Origin: Actinomycetes bacterium
GTDB lineage: Bacteria > Actinomycetota > Acidimicrobiia > Acidimicrobiales > Acidimicrobilacustridaceae
DNA length: 64,000 nt
Assembly: GCA_029782145.1 (NCBI GenBank)
Contig: JAKOVH010000023.1
Coordinates: 1-64,000 of the forward strand
Direction of reading: 5' to 3'
The notes beneath the pieces are model-generated. The model did not search any database, had not been told where the DNA came from, and saw only the letters and a list, made by a program, of their open reading frames with translations. The position numbers and the translations under genes were made by a program. Shown piece by piece: positions 53,279 through 62,297 of this stretch. How positions within the stretch are numbered: position 1 is the first letter of the stretch; every line of letters starts with the position of its first letter.

Positions 53279-53551
53279 TCAGTCGATGGGGAGGCGGGCC
53301 ATCAGGTCGGCCTTGCGCTCCTCGAACTCCTCGAAGGTGATGACCTTGTCCTCGAGCTGGCGGTGCACGAGCTCGATCTCCTGCAGCAGCTCGGCGGCGC
53401 TGAGCTCACCGCCCTCGGACGCGACCGGTGCCTCTTCCTCCGCGCGGGGCACCGACTCCCCGGACTGGCGACGCTCGCGCTTCAGGGCCTGCTTGGCCTT
53501 CTTGGCGCGATCCCGCTGGAGCTTCTCGAAGCTGGTCCGTTGCGCACCCAT
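53279..53551 (-). CDS. Small basic/acidic helical protein with SHOCT-like end
   Basis: A 90-aa protein. Its first half is Lys/Arg-rich (FEKLQRDRAKKAKQALKRERR), suggesting RNA or ribosome contact. Its C-terminal half has ELSAAELLQEIELVHRQLED and FEEFEERKADLMARL, a SHOCT-like helical hairpin. The ATG at 53551 follows AAGGAGG at ideal spacing. Conserved small actinobacterial protein of unknown function. It lies just before the cyclic-DPG-synthetase-like gene on the same strand. Confidence 0.8.
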   Translation of the reverse strand: MGAQRTSFEKLQRDRAKKAKQALKRERRQSGESVPRAEEEAPVASEGGELSAAELLQEIELVHRQLEDKVITFEEFEERKADLMARLPID

Positions 53552-53696
53552 GTGCGCCTCCTTCCGATGGCGGCTCGCCACGGTAGCGGTTCGTGAGCCG
53601 TTCGCTGCCGCGATGAGGCGATCGTCACGTCATCGGCCTGCTCCGGGGTCGACGGTGCAGCCCGCGGCGTCCCCCGGCCAGGCGTGGCCGACCACC

Positions 53697-53702
53697 TAGC
53701 CT
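53697..53702 (+). promoter_or_regulatory. -10 box for leaderless DUF2207 mRNA
   Basis: TAGCCT lies 7 nt before the ATG at 53710 with no SD sequence. Confidence 0.45.
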
Positions 53703-53709
53703 CTGGCCG

Positions 53710-55743
53710 ATGCCGAAGGTGATCGGGGCGGGCCGCCTCCTGCTGATGGCGGTCGGGACGGCGCTGGTCACCCTCGTCGCCGTCCTCGTCATCGGGCCGT
53801 GGGGCTGGACGGCGGGCATCGACGTCACCCACGGCCCGCCCCTCACCGGACCCCCGCCGCAACCCACGGTGGCGCCCGACGTGGTCTACCAGTCGGCCGA
53901 CGGCTCGATCCGGGTCACCGACGACACCTACCGGCGGGTCTACGGCGCGGACTACACGGTCCGGTTCGACGTCACCGCCACGGTCCGCGACGACCACAGC
54001 GTCGAGGTGGTGGAGGACATCGCCCAGTGGTTCGGCGTGGCCCGCCACGGCATCGAGCGGCAGATCCCGCTCTCCGACGAAGCCAGCGAGCACGCCCTGC
54101 GCTCGCTGCAGGTCTCCACCGACGCCGGAACGCCGGGCGCGGTCGAGCTCAGCGAAGGATCCGGCTTCGCCGGCGTGGCGGTCCGCATCGGCGACCCCGA
54201 CACCACCGTCACCGGCCTGCACCGCTACCGGCTGGCCTACGTGCTCGAGAACGTGGTCTCCCTGCCCGCGCCGACCCCGGCGCGCGAGGTGGTGCAGGCC
54301 TCGCCCGGCGGCGCCTCCACCAAGGTCACGGTGCCCGCCGGGCCGGCCGTCGAGCGGGTCGCCCTCGACGCGTTCAGCGAGTGGCGCCAGCCGATCTACG
54401 GCGCCACCTACACCGTGACCGGACCCCAGGGGGCGACGGCCCAGGCGTGCTTCCAGGGGCCCGCCGGGGCCACCACCGCGTGCGCCTCGGTCACGCCGGC
54501 ACCCGACGGGGGCCGCTTCGACGCGGTCGTGCCGTCGCTGCCCGGCCAGTCGTTCACCGTGCAGGTCGACTGGCCCGCCGGCACCTTCGGGCCGACCGTC
54601 GCCCACGGCCCCGAACGGGGCACCTGGCCGGTGCGCCTGGCGGCCGTCGCGCTGTCGCTCCTGGGCGTGGTCGTGGTGGCGGTCGCGGCGCTGGCCCGGC
54701 GACGGCAGCTGTGGTCGCGCACCCGCCAGGGTGTCGTGGCCACCTTCGGGGGCACACCCGACGCCGCGCCCTCCGAGCTCGTGCCGCCATCGCCCCGGGT
54801 GGCCGCCCCGCTCGAGTTCGTCCCCCCGGTGGGCCTGCGCCCCGCCGAGCTGCTGCGCGTCGAGGAGGGCGCCCGGGCCGAGCCGCCTCGCCTCGTCGCC
54901 GCCACCGTGATCGACCTGGCGGCGGGCGGCGAGCTGGAGCTCGTCGCGGCCCGCGACGACGAGGACTGGGTCGCCCGACGCCGTCGGGGTGGCGCCGGCC
55001 GGGAGCTGCGACCGTACGAGGAGCGGCTGCTGGCGGCGCTGTTCCCCGAGGGCACCGACGAGGTGCGCTTCGGGGACCGGGCCGAGGCCATGGGCACGGC
55101 CCGCGACCGCATCCTCGAGCAGCTCGACGACGACCTGAAGCGGGCGGGTCTGCTCGAGCGCCGGCTGGGCACCGTGCCGTCGGGGTGCGCCAGCCGTGCC
55201 GTGGGCACGATGGCCGGCTTCGTGGTGGGCATCGCCGTGCTCGGCGTCGGGCTCGGCATGCTGGTGCGCATGCTGCCGTCGTGGGCGCTCGCCATGCTGG
55301 CGGCGGGCCTGGTGATCGGGGCGGTGACGGCCGTGCGGGGGCTGCTGGCGGTCCGACGGGCCGGCCGGGACCTCACGGCCCGCGGTCTGGGCGTGGCCTA
55401 TCGCACGCAGGGGTTCCGGCGCTTCTTCGACCAGAGCGAGCAGATGCACGCCCGAGCGGCCGCCGACGCCGGGCTGCTGCGCCAGTACCTCGGCTACGCG
55501 GTCGCCTTCGACGCCGTCGACCGGTGGGTCGCCGCCTTCGACGCGCCCGACCTCACCTGGATGGGGGCGGCCGACACGGCGGTGCTCACGCACTGGGTGT
55601 ACGGGTCGACCATGGCTCGGGCGGCCACCCCGCCCGCCCCCGTGCACAGCGGCTCCGGGTCGTCGGGGTTCTCCGGCTTCAGCGGCGGCTTCGGCGGTGG
55701 GGGCGGGGGTGGCTCCGGCGGCGGGGGTGGTGGCAGCTGGTGA
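53710..55743 (+). CDS. DUF2207 membrane protein with Gly-rich C-terminus
   Basis: A 677-aa membrane protein. TM1 (LLLMAVGTALVTLVAVLVI) leads to an extracytoplasmic beta-rich DUF2207 domain (~60-295; VRFDVTATVRDDHSVEVVEDI, HGIERQIPL). TM2 follows (VRLAAVALSLLGVVVVAVAALA), then a cytoplasmic region (~330-480) and two TMs (~500-545). The tail ends in a Ser/Gly-rich stretch (SSGFSGFSGGFGGGGGG), the usual end of this family. Its function is unknown; relatives are predicted membrane-anchored proteins. The last 65 bp overlap the next gene on the other strand. Confidence 0.87.
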   Translation: MPKVIGAGRLLLMAVGTALVTLVAVLVIGPWGWTAGIDVTHGPPLTGPPPQPTVAPDVVYQSADGSIRVTDDTYRRVYGADYTVRFDVTATVRDDHSVEVVEDIAQWFGVARHGIERQIPLSDEASEHALRSLQVSTDAGTPGAVELSEGSGFAGVAVRIGDPDTTVTGLHRYRLAYVLENVVSLPAPTPAREVVQASPGGASTKVTVPAGPAVERVALDAFSEWRQPIYGATYTVTGPQGATAQACFQGPAGATTACASVTPAPDGGRFDAVVPSLPGQSFTVQVDWPAGTFGPTVAHGPERGTWPVRLAAVALSLLGVVVVAVAALARRRQLWSRTRQGVVATFGGTPDAAPSELVPPSPRVAAPLEFVPPVGLRPAELLRVEEGARAEPPRLVAATVIDLAAGGELELVAARDDEDWVARRRRGGAGRELRPYEERLLAALFPEGTDEVRFGDRAEAMGTARDRILEQLDDDLKRAGLLERRLGTVPSGCASRAVGTMAGFVVGIAVLGVGLGMLVRMLPSWALAMLAAGLVIGAVTAVRGLLAVRRAGRDLTARGLGVAYRTQGFRRFFDQSEQMHARAAADAGLLRQYLGYAVAFDAVDRWVAAFDAPDLTWMGAADTAVLTHWVYGSTMARAATPPAPVHSGSGSSGFSGFSGGFGGGGGGGSGGGGGGSW

Positions 55744-56494
55744 GCGGCGGCTGACGGCCGCTCCCGTCACCGGCCCGGCGCCGCCGGCCACGCCGGGGCC
55801 CGGCGGCGTCAGGCGTGCGGCCGTTCCAGGCGACGAGGCGGTCGATGGCCGGTGCGTCGTCCGCGACGGGCACGGCGTCGCCGAAAGGCGGGATGAAGCC
55901 CGCCGGGTCGGGGAGCTGCCCCGCCACCTGCTCCCACATCGCCGAGCGCTCGGCGTCGGGCAGCTCCCGGTGGATCGACGCCAGGCACACCTCGAGCACC
56001 TCGGGGTCCCAGGCCGGCCGCTGACCGGTGGCCGTGGCCAGGTCCCAGGTGTGGACGGTGACCTCGTTGGTGTAGATGGCCGCCGCGTCGGCGCCGCTCA
56101 TCGTGGTCCACGGCACCTGCACGGTGCGGGCCAGCACCGCGTCGTCGCTCCACGCCTCCTGCACGGCGTGGGCCGCCTGGCGCCACCGGTCGAGCCAGGC
56201 GTCGTCGGCCACCAGCCCGGCCCGGTCGGGCACCTCGAAGACGTTGCCGCCGCGACCGATCACCGCCACCCGGTCGAGCACGCTCACCGAGTGGGCCAGC
56301 AGGCCGCGGACATCGAAGTCACCGCAGGGCGTCGGGAGGGCCATCTGGTCGGGCCGGACGGCCCCGATCACCGCCGAGGCGAGGGCCACGGCGCGGGCGA
56401 GCGACGCCCTGGGGTCGTCGGCGGGGAAGGGCGCGGGGGTCGTCGCCTCGGCGACGGTGGTGGTGGTCAGGGGTGTGGCGCTGTCGTTCGTCAT
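55679..56494 (-). CDS. TIGR03086-type DinB-like metal-binding protein, extended C-terminus
   Basis: A 271-aa protein. Residues ~20-225 are a TIGR03086/maleylpyruvate-isomerase-like domain: LPTPCGDFDVRGLLAHSVSVLDR near the start and IYTNEVTVHTWDLATATG later. The family usually stops near residue 225 (IDRLVAWNGR). The extra ~45 residues are Arg/His/Pro-rich ([18 protein letters not shown]) and are simply the antisense of the DUF2207 Gly-rich end. It is divergent from the WYL regulator with 63 bp between, a pairing that suggests control by it. Confidence 0.8.
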   Translation of the reverse strand: MTNDSATPLTTTTVAEATTPAPFPADDPRASLARAVALASAVIGAVRPDQMALPTPCGDFDVRGLLAHSVSVLDRVAVIGRGGNVFEVPDRAGLVADDAWLDRWRQAAHAVQEAWSDDAVLARTVQVPWTTMSGADAAAIYTNEVTVHTWDLATATGQRPAWDPEVLEVCLASIHRELPDAERSAMWEQVAGQLPDPAGFIPPFGDAVPVADDAPAIDRLVAWNGRTPDAAGPRRGRRRRAGDGSGRQPPLTSCHHPRRRSHPRPHRRSRR

Positions 56495-56557
56495 GGACCC
56501 ACCATCGCGCCCTGAACCGGTCACCTCCTGGCCGGTTGACGTGCGAAGCTGCCCCGC

Positions 56558-57511
56558 ATGAGAGCGGACCGCCTGGTGGCCCTGCTGCTGATCCTGCAAC
56601 GGCGTGGCCGGGTCACCGCTGCCGAGGTCGCCGAGGAGCTCGAGGTGTCCGAGCGCACGGCGCGGCGTGACCTCGAGGGCCTGGCGATGGCCGGCGTGCC
56701 GGTGTACTCCCAACGGGGGCGCAACGGCGGCTGGCAGCTGCTGGGCGGAGCCCGCACCGACCTGAGCGGGCTGACCGCCGACGAGGCTCGGGCGCTGTTC
56801 CTGGTGGCCGGCCCGGCGGCGGCCACCCCTGAGGTGCGCGCCGCGCTGCGCAAGCTGGTGCAGGCGTTGCCGGAGCCGCTGCGCGACCAGGCCGAGGCGG
56901 CGTCGGCGGCCGTGGTCGTCGACCACGGCTGGGGTCGTCCGTCGGCGGGCGCGCCCGGGCCGCCGTGGCTGGCGGTCGTGCAGCGCAGCGTCGTCGACGC
57001 CGTGCAGCTCGAGCTGTCGTACGTGGCCCGCGACGGCGTGGCGAGCGTGCGGCTCGTGCACCCGCTCGGCCTCGCCGCCCGAGGGTCGGTGTGGTACCTG
57101 CTGGCCGACACCGATGCCGGGCTGCGCACCTTCCGCGTCGACCGGATCGAGCACGCCGTGCCCACGGGCGCGCCGGCGGTGCGACCCGACGGCTTCGACC
57201 TCGAGGCGGCGTGGCGGTCGGTGAGCGAGCACATCCAGCGCACGTGGCGGTCCGCCGAGGTGCGGGGCCTGGCGCGCGCCGACGGCGTGGAGCTGCTGCA
57301 GCGGGTCTTCGGCACCCGGCTGCGCACCGGCCCGCCCAGCGACGACGGGCGCGTCGAGGTCGTGGTCGCCGGGCCGTCGGAGCGGTCGGTCGTCGGGCAG
57401 CTCGCCGGGTTCGGTGACCTGCTCGAGATCACCGCGCCGGCGTCGGCGCGTCGCACCATCTGCACCGTCGCCGCCGAGCTGGCCGCGCTCTACGGCGACG
57501 AGATCGCCTAG
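56558..57511 (+). CDS. HTH-WYL-domain transcriptional regulator
   Basis: A 317-aa DeoR/YafY-type regulator. The N-terminal winged helix is RLVALLLILQRRGRVTAAEVAEELEVSERTARRDLEGL. The central WYL region (~145-220; VQLELSYVARDG, RLVHPLGLAARGSVWYLLAD) is a ligand-binding SH3-like domain, and a WCX-type C-terminus follows (VEVVVAGPSERSVVGQLAGFG). It stands head-to-head with the TIGR03086 gene, a common arrangement. Confidence 0.9.
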   Translation: MRADRLVALLLILQRRGRVTAAEVAEELEVSERTARRDLEGLAMAGVPVYSQRGRNGGWQLLGGARTDLSGLTADEARALFLVAGPAAATPEVRAALRKLVQALPEPLRDQAEAASAAVVVDHGWGRPSAGAPGPPWLAVVQRSVVDAVQLELSYVARDGVASVRLVHPLGLAARGSVWYLLADTDAGLRTFRVDRIEHAVPTGAPAVRPDGFDLEAAWRSVSEHIQRTWRSAEVRGLARADGVELLQRVFGTRLRTGPPSDDGRVEVVVAGPSERSVVGQLAGFGDLLEITAPASARRTICTVAAELAALYGDEIA

Positions 57512-57540
57512 GACCGCAGCCGCCGGGGTAGGTGCCGGCC

Positions 57541-58527
57541 ATGGTCGCCTTCGGTTACACCCTGTCCAGCGAGGAGCACGGGCCGCCCGCCCTGGTGCGC
57601 AACGCCGCCCGGGCCGAGGAGCTCGGCTTCGACTTCGTGTCGATCTCCGACCACTACCACCCCTGGGTCGGCGCCCAGGGCCACGCCGGGTTCGTGTGGT
57701 CGACCCTGGGTGCCATCGGCGCCGCGACGGAGCAGATCGAGGTGGGCGTGGGGGTCACCTGCCCGATCGTGCGGATCCACCCGGCGGTGCTGGCCCAGGC
57801 CACCGCCACCACGTCGCTGCTGCTCGGCGGCCGCTTCTTCTGGGGCGTCGGCACGGGCGAGGCGCTCAACGAGCACATCCTCGGCGATCGCTGGCCCCGG
57901 CCGGAGCTGCGCCTGGCGATGCTCGAGGAGGCCGTCGGCATCGTCCGGCGGCTGTGGAGCGGCGAGACGGTCGACCACGACGGCGAGTTCTACGAGGTCG
58001 ACAACGCCCGCCTGTTCGATGCGCCCCAGCAGCCGATCCCGGTGATCGTCTCGGCCTTCGGCCCCAAGGCGGCCGAGGTGGCGGCCCGGATCGGTGACGG
58101 CTACTGGGGCACCTCGCCCGACGCCGAGGTGGTCGACCGCTACACCGGTGCGGGCGGCACGGGACCGAAGTACGCGCAGCTCGACGTGTGCTGGGCCGAG
58201 GACGCCGCGTCGGCCCGCCGCACCGTGCACGAGATCTGGCCCAACGCCGGGGTGCCCGGCCAGCTCTCCCAGGATCTGCCGACGTGGAGCCACTTCGAGG
58301 CCGCCGCCGCCTTGGTGAGCGAGGAGGAGGCGACCTCGTCGATGCCGTGCGGCCCCGACGTGGGGCCGGTGCTCGAGTCGGTGCGGACCTACCTCGACGC
58401 CGGCTACGACCACCTGTACTTCCACCAGATCGGGCCCGACCAGGACGGCTTCTTCCGGTTCTGGGAGCGCGAGCTGCGGCCGGCGTTGGCGGAGCTGACC
58501 GCCCGCCAGCCGGCGGGCGCCCGCTGA
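57541..58527 (+). CDS. F420-dependent LLM oxidoreductase (TIGR03557-like)
   Basis: A 328-aa luciferase-fold enzyme of the F420 group related to glucose-6-phosphate dehydrogenase Fgd. VAFGYTLSSEEHGP, VSISDHYHPWVGAQGHAGFVWSTLG and GVGTGEALNEHILGDRWP are hallmark segments that bind F420 and hold the substrate His. The ATG at 57541 was chosen over the GTG at 57532 as the family start. Its presence implies the host makes F420. The substrate is unknown. Confidence 0.87.
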   Translation: MVAFGYTLSSEEHGPPALVRNAARAEELGFDFVSISDHYHPWVGAQGHAGFVWSTLGAIGAATEQIEVGVGVTCPIVRIHPAVLAQATATTSLLLGGRFFWGVGTGEALNEHILGDRWPRPELRLAMLEEAVGIVRRLWSGETVDHDGEFYEVDNARLFDAPQQPIPVIVSAFGPKAAEVAARIGDGYWGTSPDAEVVDRYTGAGGTGPKYAQLDVCWAEDAASARRTVHEIWPNAGVPGQLSQDLPTWSHFEAAAALVSEEEATSSMPCGPDVGPVLESVRTYLDAGYDHLYFHQIGPDQDGFFRFWERELRPALAELTARQPAGAR

Positions 58528-58545
58528 CGCCCCGCCTGGGCCGCC

Positions 58546-59055
58546 TCAGTGCGACATGTCGGTGCTGGAGCTGCCGGGCTCGACGACCTCGACCGTGCCC
58601 CGGAAGCCGGGGAGGGCGTCGGTGGAGAACCCCATCCGCGACACCTGCAGCGTGTCGAGCGGCTGGGAGCCACCGGCCGGGATGGTGAAGCGGGCCACCT
58701 CGTCCGAGCCGGGCATCTGGTCGGCGGTGATCACCACCGTGGCGGTCTGCGAGCCCCGGTTGGTGAAGGTCACCTGCGTGCCCTGCTCCACGGTGATCCA
58801 TCCCGGGCACACCGTCTCGGGGTCGAAGTACACCGTGGCCAGGCTGCCTGACACGACCAGCCCCGGCTCGACCTGCTCGCACGAGTCGGGCAGGGTGACC
58901 TCGGCCGACGCGATGGTGTCGCCCCCGCCGCCTGCGTCGCTGCCGCTGCCGCTGCACCCGGCGAGGAGGGCGGCGGCGAGGGCCACGACGACGGCCACGG
59001 TGACGGCGGCGCGGGCGACGGGCAGGTTCGCGCGACGGGAGGCGGGGCGGGTCAC
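58546..59055 (-). CDS. Small lipoprotein, cupredoxin-like
   Basis: A 169-aa secreted lipoprotein. A basic/hydrophobic leader ends in the lipobox LLAGCSG. The mature ~115-residue domain is beta-rich (PGWITVEQGTQVTFTNRGSQTATVVIT, FTIPAGGSQPLDTL), resembling cupredoxin/plastocyanin-like folds, but the usual Cys-x-His copper ligands are not obvious. GTG at 59055 follows TAACGT by 6 nt. It may bind metal or carry electrons at the outer face; not certain. Confidence 0.75.
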   Translation of the reverse strand: MTRPASRRANLPVARAAVTVAVVVALAAALLAGCSGSGSDAGGGGDTIASAEVTLPDSCEQVEPGLVVSGSLATVYFDPETVCPGWITVEQGTQVTFTNRGSQTATVVITADQMPGSDEVARFTIPAGGSQPLDTLQVSRMGFSTDALPGFRGTVEVVEPGSSSTDMSH

Positions 59056-59061
59056 GGGGCC

Positions 59062-59067
59062 ACGTTA
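59062..59067 (-). promoter_or_regulatory. -10 box for leaderless lipoprotein mRNA
   Basis: Minus-strand TAACGT lies 6 nt before the GTG at 59055. Confidence 0.45.
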
Positions 59068-59085
59068 CCGGCGGGTCAGGACCGC

Positions 59086-59655
59086 TCAGCCCCGCAGGCC
59101 CTCCACCACGAGCACCAGGCCGAACACCACGAAGGCGGCGGTGGCCCCGATGCGGATGGCCCGCTCGGGGAGGCGGGCGCCGAGGTAGGCGCCGAGCAGG
59201 ATGGCCAGGGCGTCGGCCGCCACCATGCCGAGGGTCGACCCCAGCCACGTGCCGAGCGCGCCGTGGGTGGTGGCCAGCGTGATGGTGGCCAGCATGGTCT
59301 TGTCGCCCAGCTCGGCGAGGAAGAACGCCACGCTGGCGGCCACGACGGCGGAGCGGCCGGTGCGCTCGACCCTCGCCTGGTCGTCGTCGTCGAGGGTGTC
59401 GCCGCGCCAGGTCCAGGCCGCGAAGCCGAGGAACGCCAGCCCGGCGACCACCTTGATGGCGTCGGTGGGCAGGCGGCCACCGATCACCACGCCCACCAGC
59501 ACGGACACCGCGTGCACCAGCGCGGTGGCGATGGTGATGCCGACCAGGATGGGCAGCGGCCGGTAGCGGGTGGCGAACGCCAGCGCCATGAGCTGGCTCT
59601 TGTCGCCGAGCTCGGCGACGAAGATGACGCCGAAGCTGATCAGGAACGCCTGCAT
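59086..59655 (-). CDS. TMEM165/GDT1-family cation transporter (UPF0016)
   Basis: A 189-aa membrane protein with six predicted TMs in two inverted repeats. The two hallmark motifs are present: VAELGDKSQLMAL near the start and LAELGDKTMLATI after the central acidic loop. The family (MneA, GDT1) exports Mn2+ or Ca2+. I looked for a yybP-ykoY Mn riboswitch upstream and saw none. Confidence 0.92.
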   Translation of the reverse strand: MQAFLISFGVIFVAELGDKSQLMALAFATRYRPLPILVGITIATALVHAVSVLVGVVIGGRLPTDAIKVVAGLAFLGFAAWTWRGDTLDDDDQARVERTGRSAVVAASVAFFLAELGDKTMLATITLATTHGALGTWLGSTLGMVAADALAILLGAYLGARLPERAIRIGATAAFVVFGLVLVVEGLRG

Positions 59656-59744
59656 GGAGCGCCCGACCCTAGCGACCCCGGCCGCGCCGCCGGCACGTCC
59701 GCGGTGGTTAGGGTGCGCACACCGATCGCTTCTCGGGGGGAACC

Positions 59745-60548
59745 GTGTCCTTCGTCGTCGTCGACAAGCCCGCGCCGCACGTCACCGTCATCACGCTGAA
59801 CCGCCCGGAGCGGATGAACGCCATGGCCTTCGACGTCATGTTGCCCTTCAAGGCCCAGCTCGAGGAGGTCGCCCGCGACAACGACACGCGAGTCGTGGTG
59901 ATCACGGGGGCGGGCGAGGGCTTCTGCTCGGGGGCCGACCAGAAGGAGTCGGGCTCGATCCCCCACATCGAGGGCCTGACCCCGACCACGATCGCCCACC
60001 GGGCCGCCAAGCTGCTCGACGACGTCGTGCTCGGCATCCAGGAGATGCCCCAGCCGGTGATCGCCGCCATCAACGGCGCAGCCATCGGGGGCGGCCTGTG
60101 CCTGGCGGCGGCGTGCGACATCCGCGTCGGCGTGCCCGAGTCGTACTACCGGGCCGCCGGGATCAACAACGGGCTCACCGCCACCGAGCTCGGCCTCTCG
60201 TACCTGCTGCCCCGCATCATCGGCGCCGGGCGGTCCACCGAGCTGATGCTGACCGGGCGGGACATGAGCGCCGAGGAGGCCGAGCGGTGCGGCCTGCTCA
60301 GCCGGCTGGTCAGCCGTGACCAGCTCATGGCGACGTGCCTCGAGATCGCCGAGCAGATCGCCGGGCTCAGCCGCATCGGTGTGGAGCTCACCAAGAAGAT
60401 GGCGCTCGCCGGGCTGGAGGCGTCGAGCTTCCGGTCGCACATGCGCCACGAGATGAACGCCCAGCTCTACGTGCGGCTCACCACCAAGAACTGGGACGAG
60501 TCGGTGGCCGCCCGGGCCGAGGGCCGCAAGCCCGTCTTCCGGGACTGA
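59745..60548 (+). CDS. Enoyl-CoA hydratase/isomerase-family protein
   Basis: A 267-aa crotonase-fold protein. The CoA-binding/oxyanion regions are NRPERMNAM, GAGEGFCSGADQKESG and AAINGAAIGGGLCLAAACDIR. The first catalytic Glu position (Glu144-like) is an Ala/Gly-type residue region rather than clear Glu (AAGINNGLTATELG), so whether it is a true hydratase or another crotonase activity is open. The GTG start follows GGGGGG. It resembles mycobacterial EchA proteins. Confidence 0.85.
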   Translation: MSFVVVDKPAPHVTVITLNRPERMNAMAFDVMLPFKAQLEEVARDNDTRVVVITGAGEGFCSGADQKESGSIPHIEGLTPTTIAHRAAKLLDDVVLGIQEMPQPVIAAINGAAIGGGLCLAAACDIRVGVPESYYRAAGINNGLTATELGLSYLLPRIIGAGRSTELMLTGRDMSAEEAERCGLLSRLVSRDQLMATCLEIAEQIAGLSRIGVELTKKMALAGLEASSFRSHMRHEMNAQLYVRLTTKNWDESVAARAEGRKPVFRD

Positions 60549-60603
60549 GCGGCGGCGGGCCCCGAGGCCGTCGCACGGCCGTCACGGGCGACGGGTCCCG
60601 TCC

Positions 60604-60609
60604 TACGCT
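60604..60609 (+). promoter_or_regulatory. -10 box for leaderless deaminase mRNA
   Basis: TACGCT lies 8 nt before the ATG at 60618 with no SD sequence. Confidence 0.4.
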
Positions 60610-60617
60610 TCGCGGCC

Positions 60618-61601
60618 ATGCGAGACCTCGCCGCGCTCCCCAAGGCCCACCTGCACCTGCACCTCGAGGCGGGCATGTCCCCGGCCCTGCTGGCGGAGCT
60701 GTCGGCCAAGTACGACCGGGAGGTCCCGGTGATCCGCGGCTACGGCAGCTTCGCCGCGTTCTCCGACACCTACGTGGCCGCCACCGACGTCCTGCGGGAA
60801 CGGGAGGACTGGGAGCGCCTCGCCGACGAGCTGTGCGGCACCCACGTCGCCCAGGGGGCCGTCTACCTCGAGCCGTCCTTCTGGGCCGGCAACTACCGCC
60901 ACCGCTTCGCGTCGGACGAGCAGTGCTGGGAGCTGGTGTGGGACGTCTTCGACGAGGCGGCGGCGCGCCACGGCCTCAGCGTCGGGTGGATGGTGCCGGT
61001 CGACCGGGTGAAGGACAGCCTCGACGACGCCATCGCCCTGGCCCGGTTCGCGGTGGCCCACCGCGACCACGTGGTGAGCTTCGGGCTCCACAACGACGAG
61101 GTGGGGCACCCGCCGGGCGACTTCGTCGACGCCTTCCGCATCGCCCGCGAGGGCGGCCTGCTCATCTGCCCCCACGCCGGTGAGCTCGAGGGGGGCCACT
61201 ACGTCGCCGACTCCATCGAGCTCCTCGGCGCCTGCCGCATCGGCCACGGGGTGCGCTGCTTCGAGGTCCCCGGCCTGGTCGAGCGCCTGGCTGCCGACGG
61301 CGTCTGCCTCGACGTGTGCCCGACGTCGAACATCATGCTGTCGGTCTTCCCCAGCCTGGCCGAGCACCCGCTGCCGGCCCTGCTCGAGGCGGGGGTGCGC
61401 TGCTCGCTCAACGCCGACGACCCGCTGCTCTTCGGGGCGGACCTTCTCGAGGAGTACGAGCTGGTGCGCCGCGAGATGGGCCTCGACGACGCGCGGCTCG
61501 CCTCGCTGGCCCGGTCGTCGGTGGAGTGCGGTGGGGCGCCCGACGACGTCAAGGCCGCCGCCCTCGCCGGCATCGACGCCTGGCTGAGCGCGGACGCCTG
61601 A
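60618..61601 (+). CDS. Adenosine deaminase-family metal-dependent hydrolase
   Basis: A 327-aa TIM-barrel deaminase. LPKAHLHLHLEA carries the zinc-binding HxH, CPHAGELEG supplies His and catalytic Glu, IGHGVRC another His, CPTSN is conserved and LNADDPLLFG carries the zinc Asp. The family deaminates adenosine or related 6-aminopurines; aminodeoxyfutalosine is another known substrate in actinobacteria. The exact substrate is not certain. TACGCT 8 nt before the ATG suggests a leaderless mRNA. Confidence 0.88.
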   Translation: MRDLAALPKAHLHLHLEAGMSPALLAELSAKYDREVPVIRGYGSFAAFSDTYVAATDVLREREDWERLADELCGTHVAQGAVYLEPSFWAGNYRHRFASDEQCWELVWDVFDEAAARHGLSVGWMVPVDRVKDSLDDAIALARFAVAHRDHVVSFGLHNDEVGHPPGDFVDAFRIAREGGLLICPHAGELEGGHYVADSIELLGACRIGHGVRCFEVPGLVERLAADGVCLDVCPTSNIMLSVFPSLAEHPLPALLEAGVRCSLNADDPLLFGADLLEEYELVRREMGLDDARLASLARSSVECGGAPDDVKAAALAGIDAWLSADA

Positions 61602-61692
61602 CCCACTGCGGGCTTCTCGCTCGACCCGTGCTTTCCGCTCGCGGATCGCACGCTCGAGCATGCACGTCGCGGGCCGTTCGCCCGGAAGGCGG

Positions 61693-62127
61693 TCAGGAGG
61701 GGCCGGTCATGAGCTGCTTGAACCACGCAGGGGCCCGGGTGGCCCGGCCGGCGGCGTCGACCACGCCGTGCACCGTGGCGCCCAGCGCCGCCACCTCGCC
61801 GTCGACGGTGAGCAGGTAGTCGATCTGGAAGGTGGCGCCCCGGAACCGCGACACCCGCGTGTGCACCACCACCACGTCCTCGAAGCGGGCCGAGCGCCGG
61901 TACTGCACCACCAGCTCCAGCACGGCCAGCTCGATGCCCTCGTCGCGCAGCTCGCTGTAGGGGTGGCCGAGGGCTCGCAACCACTCGACGCGAGCCTCCT
62001 CCAGGAACGGCACGTAGGCGCTGTGGTGCACGACCCCCATGGCGTCGGTCTCGGCGAACCGCACCCGCACGGGGTGTCGGAACACGTAGTCCGCAGGGTC
62101 GTCGGAGAGGTCGAGCTCGATGCGCAC
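61693..62127 (-). CDS. Acyl-CoA thioesterase, YbgC/4HBT type
   Basis: A 144-aa hotdog thioesterase. VRFAETDAMGVVHHSAYVPFLEEARVEWL is the 4HBT/YbgC active-site pattern (Asp, His). The start is uncertain: GTG 62127 gives the normal family length, whereas the frame stays open to an ATG at 62250 with a basic, probably untranslated stretch. It hydrolyses a short or hydroxybenzoyl-type acyl-CoA. It diverges from egtB. Confidence 0.82.
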   Translation of the reverse strand: MRIELDLSDDPADYVFRHPVRVRFAETDAMGVVHHSAYVPFLEEARVEWLRALGHPYSELRDEGIELAVLELVVQYRRSARFEDVVVVHTRVSRFRGATFQIDYLLTVDGEVAALGATVHGVVDAAGRATRAPAWFKQLMTGPS

Positions 62128-62284
62128 CGTGGCAGTCTGGCGCGGGACCACGACGGCCTCGGTGATCCGGTCCGGCCGGCGGCGTCGGACAGCGGGCGCC
62201 GACGCAGCGGGGCCGGCGACGAGGAGCCGGCGACGAGGAACCGACACCATGGTGAGGAGCGAGCGGGCATGAGGGCCACAGGGC

Positions 62285-62290
62285 TACGGT
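62285..62290 (+). promoter_or_regulatory. -10 box for leaderless egtB mRNA
   Basis: TACGGT lies 7 nt before the GTG at 62298 with no SD sequence, supporting the GTG start. Confidence 0.5.
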
Positions 62291-62297
62291 CGACCCG

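Noticed and set aside
59656..59744. Possible yybP-ykoY manganese riboswitch upstream of the GDT1-like transporter.
   Set aside because: The gap is too short and lacks the conserved paired elements of that riboswitch.
61602..61692. Possible small RNA or terminator between the deaminase and thioesterase genes.
   Set aside because: No strong stem or conserved pattern could be found in the 91-bp gap.
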